Positions 59,537 to 64,000 of a DNA stretch of 64,000 nucleotides are shown in pieces (position 1 is the first letter of the stretch; every line of letters begins with the position of its first letter). Source of the DNA: Metabacillus niabensis (lineage in GTDB: Bacteria; Bacillota; Bacilli; Bacillales; Bacillaceae); contig NZ_JAIVLH010000001.1 in assembly GCF_020524345.1 (NCBI RefSeq), forward strand, positions 62,001-126,000, given 5' to 3'. The position numbers and the translations under genes are program-made. A model generated the notes under the pieces. That model was not told where the DNA came from, ran no database searches, and saw only the letters and a list, made by a program, of their open reading frames with translations.

Positions 59537-61747
59537 ATGGCTAATGAACAAGTATTATCCTCCGAGCAAGTAATTCAAAAAGCACAGCGCTATTTGTCAG
59601 CCGAAGATACTGATTTTATACAGCGTGCTTATGATTTTGCTGAAGAAGCACACCGGGAACAATTCCGTAAGTCTGGCGAACCATATATTATACACCCTAT
59701 TCAAGTTGCAGGCATTTTGGTAGATTTAGAGATGGATCCCGCTACAATAGCAGGTGGTTTTCTCCATGATGTTGTGGAGGATACAGATGTTACGTTAGAT
59801 GACTTGCGAGCAGAGTTCAACAATGAAGTGGCAATGCTCGTTGATGGTGTAACAAAGCTGGGGAAAATAAAATATAAATCAAAAGAAGAGCAACAGGCTG
59901 AAAACCATAGGAAAATGTTTGTAGCGATGGCTCAGGATATTCGTGTGATTCTTATAAAGCTTGCAGACCGTCTGCACAATATGAGAACTCTTAAACATCT
60001 TCCTCAGGAGAAACAGCGACGTATTTCAAATGAAACATTAGAAATTTTTGCACCGCTTGCTCATCGTTTAGGGATTTCGAAAATTAAATGGGAGTTAGAA
60101 GATACTTCATTAAGGTATTTAAATCCGCAGCAATATTATCGAATTGTAAATTTAATGAAGAAAAAGCGTCAAGAACGATTGGAATACTTGGATCAAGTCA
60201 TTGACGAAGTTCGAGAACGGGTTGATGAGGTCAACATAGAAGCTGAATTCTCAGGTAGACCAAAGCATATATACAGCATTTATCGGAAAATGGTTCTTCA
60301 AAATAAGCAATTTAATGAAATCTATGATCTATTAGCGGTTAGAATTGTGGTCAATAGCATTAAAGATTGTTATGCCGTATTAGGTATTATTCACACTTGC
60401 TGGAAGCCGATGCCTGGTCGTTTTAAAGATTATATTGCCATGCCGAAACCGAATATGTATCAGTCTCTTCATACAACCGTGATCGGACCTAAGGGAGATC
60501 CGCTTGAGGTGCAAATTCGTACGTTTGAAATGCATCAAATCGCTGAGTACGGGATCGCAGCCCACTGGGCTTATAAAGAGGGAAAAGATGTTGATGAAAA
60601 AACAACATTAGAAAAAAAGCTTTCCTGGTTCAGAGAAATATTAGAATTTCAAAATGATGTAACAAATGCAGAAGAATTCATGGAATCTCTAAAAATTGAT
60701 TTGTTTTCAGATATGGTATTTATCTTCACACCAAAAGGCGATGTAATTGAGTTGCCGTCTGGATCTGTTCCGATTGATTTTGCTTATCGTATTCATTCAG
60801 AAATTGGCAATAAAACCATCGGTGCGAAAATTAACGGCAAAATGGTTACCCTTGACTATAAGCTAAAAACAGGCGATATTATTGAGATTTTAACATCCAA
60901 GCACTCATATGGACCTAGTCAAGATTGGTTGAAACTTGCTCAAACTTCTCAAGCGAAAAACAAAATTCGCCAATTCTTCAAAAAGCAACGTCGTGAAGAA
61001 AACGTTGAAAAAGGGAAAGAAATGGTTGAAACTGAAATAAAAAATTTAGATTTTAATGTCAAAGAAATCATGACAACTGATAATTTACAACGAGTAGCTG
61101 AGAAGTTCAACTTTTCTAATGAAGAGGATATGTATGCAGCCGTTGGATATAATGGTGTAACGGCACTACAGGTTGCGAATCGTTTAACAGAAAAATGGCG
61201 TAAAAAACGTGATCAGGAAGAACAGGAAAAAAATATACAAGAGGTTATGAATGAGACGAAACAAATCCCTGCCTCTACAACTTCGAAAAAGCGTGATGCA
61301 GGTGTACAAGTTAAGGGAATTGATAATTTATTAATTCGTCTCTCAAAATGCTGTAATCCAGTTCCAGGTGATGACATAGTCGGCTTTATAACGAAGGGAA
61401 GAGGAGTATCTGTTCACCGTTCTGATTGTACAAATGTTCACACTGACGATGCAAAAGAACGGTTAATTGATGTTGAATGGGAAAATCAACCTTCATCAAG
61501 TCGAAAAGAATATAATGTTGAAATTGAAATTTTGGGCTATGATCGTCGAGGCCTGTTAAATGAAGTATTACAAGCGGTAAATGAGACAAAAACAAATATT
61601 TCGTCTGTAGCAGGTAAATCAGACCGTAACAAAGTTGCAACGATTAATATGGCTATTGCTATATCCAATATTAATCACTTACAAAAAGTAGTAGAAAGAA
61701 TTAAACAGATTTCTGATATATACTCTGTTAGAAGAGTAATGAACTAA
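59537..61747 (+). CDS. relA: Bifunctional (p)ppGpp synthetase/hydrolase RelA
   Basis: Long RSH protein controlling the stringent response. 736 residues. HD hydrolase domain with His77, Asp78, Glu81, Asp82 ([11 protein letters not shown]), so hydrolase activity is expected. The synthetase domain (about 235-350) has [13 protein letters not shown] and [22 protein letters not shown] domain near 395 ([19 protein letters not shown]), a conserved-cysteine region ([15 protein letters not shown]) and a C-terminal ACT domain. AAAAAGGTGA precedes the ATG. Confidence 0.97.
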   Translation: MANEQVLSSEQVIQKAQRYLSAEDTDFIQRAYDFAEEAHREQFRKSGEPYIIHPIQVAGILVDLEMDPATIAGGFLHDVVEDTDVTLDDLRAEFNNEVAMLVDGVTKLGKIKYKSKEEQQAENHRKMFVAMAQDIRVILIKLADRLHNMRTLKHLPQEKQRRISNETLEIFAPLAHRLGISKIKWELEDTSLRYLNPQQYYRIVNLMKKKRQERLEYLDQVIDEVRERVDEVNIEAEFSGRPKHIYSIYRKMVLQNKQFNEIYDLLAVRIVVNSIKDCYAVLGIIHTCWKPMPGRFKDYIAMPKPNMYQSLHTTVIGPKGDPLEVQIRTFEMHQIAEYGIAAHWAYKEGKDVDEKTTLEKKLSWFREILEFQNDVTNAEEFMESLKIDLFSDMVFIFTPKGDVIELPSGSVPIDFAYRIHSEIGNKTIGAKINGKMVTLDYKLKTGDIIEILTSKHSYGPSQDWLKLAQTSQAKNKIRQFFKKQRREENVEKGKEMVETEIKNLDFNVKEIMTTDNLQRVAEKFNFSNEEDMYAAVGYNGVTALQVANRLTEKWRKKRDQEEQEKNIQEVMNETKQIPASTTSKKRDAGVQVKGIDNLLIRLSKCCNPVPGDDIVGFITKGRGVSVHRSDCTNVHTDDAKERLIDVEWENQPSSSRKEYNVEIEILGYDRRGLLNEVLQAVNETKTNISSVAGKSDRNKVATINMAIAISNINHLQKVVERIKQISDIYSVRRVMN

Positions 61748-61765
61748 TGTAAGGTAGGTTTTATT

Positions 61766-62206
61766 GTGAAGGTAGTTGTACAACGTGCAGTTCAAGCGAA
61801 GGTTACTGTTGATGAAAAAGTAGTTGGGAAAATTGATAAAGGTATTATGGTCCTTGTTGGAATTACACATGATGACACAGAATCAGATGCTGAGTACCTA
61901 GCTGAAAAAATTGCTCATCTAAGGATTTTTGAAGATGAAACAGGCAAAATGAATCATTCTATTCTTGATGTGGGTGGACAGGTTCTATCTGTTTCTCAGT
62001 TTACCCTATATGGAGATTGCCGTAAGGGTAGAAGACCTAACTATATGAATGCTGCAAAACCTGACGTAGCAAATGAGCTTTATGAGTCTTTTAATCGTAT
62101 GTTAAGAGAAAAAGGTTTGCAGGTTGAAACAGGGATTTTCGGAGCTATGATGGATGTTCAATTTACAAACGTAGGTCCAGTAACATTAATTATAGAAAGT
62201 AAATAA
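61766..62206 (+). CDS. dtd: D-aminoacyl-tRNA deacylase
   Basis: Removes D-amino acids mischarged on tRNA. 146 residues from GTG 61766, 18 nt after relA, the usual relA-dtd pair. The cross-subunit active-site motifs SQFTLYGD (near 77) and GPVT (near 138) are present. TAAGGTAGG serves as ribosome site. Confidence 0.96.
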   Translation: MKVVVQRAVQAKVTVDEKVVGKIDKGIMVLVGITHDDTESDAEYLAEKIAHLRIFEDETGKMNHSILDVGGQVLSVSQFTLYGDCRKGRRPNYMNAAKPDVANELYESFNRMLREKGLQVETGIFGAMMDVQFTNVGPVTLIIESK

Positions 62207-62252
62207 AAAGGTTATCCTTCTTCTGTATTTGAATGAAGGATAACCTTTTTCT
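62205..62252. terminator. Bidirectional terminator between dtd and yrvJ
   Basis: Perfect 16-bp stem (62205-62220 with 62235-62250) around a 14-nt loop. A/T tracts on both ends act in both directions. It ends four bases before the yrvJ stop. Confidence 0.93.
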
Positions 62253-62254
62253 AT

Positions 62255-64000
62255 TTACTTGAAATACTGTGCTAATCCATTAAAAATTCCTTGTGAGGCC
62301 CTCTCTTGATAGCTTGAAGTAGCTACGGTTAATTCTTCTGTCCGATTACTTAAGAAGCCCAGCTCAAGCAATACGGCAGGAGCTTTATTTTCTCGAAGGA
62401 CATGGAAATTCCCGAATTTTTGACCTCTGTCTCTCAGTTTGGTTTGTTTAACAAGTTCATTATTTATAGACTTTGCTAGAGAACCATCTTTTAACGAATG
62501 ATAATAATACGTTGTTGTTCCTGAAACACTTCGATCTGCTATACTATCGAAATGAATGCTAATAAATGCTTTTGCATTCCGATAATGTGATGTGCTCACA
62601 CGAGAATTTAAGCTAATATATGTATCATTTGATCTTGTCATAAAAACATTTGCTCCAGCAGATTTAAGCTTATCATATACTAATTTTGCAGTGGAAAGTG
62701 TTAAATTCTTCTCTAATGTACCAGATGCACCAACAGCGCCACTGTCACGACCGCCATGTCCAGGGTCAATGACAATTGTCTTGTTTTTGATGTATTGTGA
62801 CACTCCAGGCTTCGTAACAGGTGAACTGACACCTGCTGTTTCAACTACCCAACCGGCAATAAAACCAGTTTTATTACCACCAAGATTGATCTTATACCAA
62901 TCTCCTGCTTTTTCAATAATGCTATAACTCTCACCAATATTTGCACGTTTAATAATTGAATGAGAAGTTGATGTTCCTGAGCGGATATTTGTACCGTTAT
63001 AAATAATTTTCACCTGTTGACTGCTATTGCTTGTATTAGTATTGGTATTTGTGGTTTGTGTAGTATCTTTAGCAATGTACCAGCCAGCAACCCAACCAAC
63101 CTTGTTTGAACCGTATGCAATCTTATACCAGTCATTTTTTTCTTCAAGAATATTTACCTTTGTTCCTTTTGTTATGGAACCAACAACACTTCCACTAAGT
63201 GAGCCGCTATTTCTTATATTTAATGATGTGGCTGTCACTTTTCCGCTACCTTTTGCGGCAGAACTTTGGTTCGATGTAGAAGAGGTGTTTTCTTTTGACC
63301 CCGAATTGGACGAGTTTATCTTTATATAATCACTATGTACCCAGCCTGAGATATTTTTAGTTTGGATTTGAACCCATTTCCCTGATTCATTTACAATTGA
63401 AACAGTGGCATTTTTCTTAAGGCTTCCAACAATACTGCCTGAAGTAGAGGCCGTTTTACGAACATTTAAGGATGATGCGGTCACAGTACCGCTTTTTCCG
63501 GACGATGTGCCGGTCGACCCTTGTGTTGATGAAGTATATTTGACCTTTACATAGCTTGAAGATACCCAGCCAGTTTTACCTGAATAGGAAATCTTGATCC
63601 ATTCCCCGCTTTTCTCCAAATAGGAAGCTGTTTTCCCTTTTTCAAATACACCGATCACTCCGAAAGAAGTTCCAGGTCCTGAACGAAACCTTAGTCCTGT
63701 TGCAACGGATTCAACGATTGAACCCTTCGAAGTTGTAACAGCAGGTGTAGAAGAACTTGTTACTGCTTTTTTCTGGGTGACTAACCAATTTGCTACCCAT
63801 CCAGAAGATCTTGCTGATAATTTAATCTTAATCCAATCATTTTTCTTTTCTACCACATCATATGTTTGTCCTTTTTTTACTTTGGCAATGACGGAGTATG
63901 TTAGTCCTGCTCCGTTTCGCACATTCAGCGCATCAACATTAATTGTTACTTGATCAGCAGCCTTTGCAGTTGAAGGTGAAGTTTCGATAAAAAGGGATAG
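62255..64000 (-). CDS. yrvJ: N-acetylmuramoyl-L-alanine amidase with five SH3b domains (5' truncated)
   Basis: Secreted wall hydrolase. The frame is open to the window edge: residues upstream of the internal GTG at 63922 read as the end of a signal peptide (TSPSTAKAADQ) and the first SH3 domain, so the true start lies beyond 64000. About 581 residues are visible. Five bacterial SH3 repeats, each with a core such as ALNVRNGAG, GLRFRSGPG, SLNVRKTAS, SLNIRNSGS and GTNIRSGTS, are joined by Ser/Thr/Asn linkers. The C-terminal Amidase_3 domain has VIDPGHGGRDSGAVG (zinc His), SIHFDS and a late Glu. B. subtilis YrvJ shares this layout and location. Confidence 0.93.
   Translation of the reverse strand, partial: LSLFIETSPSTAKAADQVTINVDALNVRNGAGLTYSVIAKVKKGQTYDVVEKKNDWIKIKLSARSSGWVANWLVTQKKAVTSSSTPAVTTSKGSIVESVATGLRFRSGPGTSFGVIGVFEKGKTASYLEKSGEWIKISYSGKTGWVSSSYVKVKYTSSTQGSTGTSSGKSGTVTASSLNVRKTASTSGSIVGSLKKNATVSIVNESGKWVQIQTKNISGWVHSDYIKINSSNSGSKENTSSTSNQSSAAKGSGKVTATSLNIRNSGSLSGSVVGSITKGTKVNILEEKNDWYKIAYGSNKVGWVAGWYIAKDTTQTTNTNTNTSNSSQQVKIIYNGTNIRSGTSTSHSIIKRANIGESYSIIEKAGDWYKINLGGNKTGFIAGWVVETAGVSSPVTKPGVSQYIKNKTIVIDPGHGGRDSGAVGASGTLEKNLTLSTAKLVYDKLKSAGANVFMTRSNDTYISLNSRVSTSHYRNAKAFISIHFDSIADRSVSGTTTYYYHSLKDGSLAKSINNELVKQTKLRDRGQKFGNFHVLRENKAPAVLLELGFLSNRTEELTVATSSYQERASQGIFNGLAQYFK

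Overview
This window is a 64 kb piece of core chromosome from a low-GC, endospore-forming Firmicute of the Bacillaceae (Bacillus in the broad sense). The evidence is the dense set of sporulation genes (lonB, spoVID, ysxE, spoIIB, spoIVFA/FB, spo0B, safA, coxA, bofC, spoVB), Bacillus-type Shine-Dalgarno sequences with frequent TTG/GTG starts, a T-box leader, SigE-type promoters, and a gene order that largely follows the lonB-to-yrvJ segment of Bacillus subtilis. It is not B. subtilis itself: an RNase E/G-family gene precedes rplU, an ArsB/NhaD-type transporter sits between yrzE and yrbG, and a small membrane-protein gene sits between ysxE and valS. The species cannot be named from the sequence alone. 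I see no rRNA, tRNA, CRISPR, prophage or insertion sequence.

Layout. 1-3870: end of lonB, then lonA and the GTPase gene ysxC. 3997-4485: antisense membrane protein ysxD. 4795-11212: the tetrapyrrole operon hemA-hemX-hemC-hemD-hemB-hemL, which builds uroporphyrinogen III from glutamyl-tRNA. 11429-13726: coat genes spoVID and ysxE. 14200-18602: Val T-box, valS and folC. 19015-27058: comC, spoIIB, maf, radC, mreBCD and minCD (competence, septum and cell-shape genes). 27225-28878: spoIVFA/FB, the membrane protease complex that activates pro-SigK. 29060-31650: RNase G, then the L21 leader with rplU-prp-rpmA. 31960-35367: spo0B-obg and pheB-pheA. 35448-40756: divergent nifS-niaR and nadB-nadC-nadA (NAD synthesis) around a shared operator region. 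41066-43941: safA-coxA and bofC. 44139-48517: ruvA-ruvB-DUF2905-queA-tgt-yajC (Holliday-junction processing, queuosine, Sec accessory). 48662-52912: yrzE, the ArsB/NhaD transporter, yrbG and spoVB. 53055-62206: comN, secDF, yrvD, recJ-apt, relA and dtd. 62255-64000: 5'-truncated SH3/amidase gene yrvJ.

Many genes work together. SpoVID (encasement) and SafA (inner coat) are LysM partners in coat assembly, with coxA directly behind safA. BofC and SpoIVFA both restrain the SpoIVFB step. Prp removes the N-terminal extension visible on the neighbouring L27. NifS supplies sulfur for the NadA iron-sulfur cluster while NiaR represses both arms. Three SigE-type promoters with the same geometry (CATATT, 14 nt, CATA-type -10) precede spoVID, spoIVFA and safA.

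Nothing here is a clear undescribed multi-gene system. The best leads are non-coding: a dispersed repeat present in two intergenic copies (7044-7162 and 48589-48661), unexplained strong inverted repeats without U-tracts (22697-22733, 28912-28957, 55821-55849, 59442-59458), and an eight-codon ORF with a partly sequestered ribosome binding site between lonB and lonA (719-745). Promoters, operators and hairpins were found by eye and were not scored against a background model.
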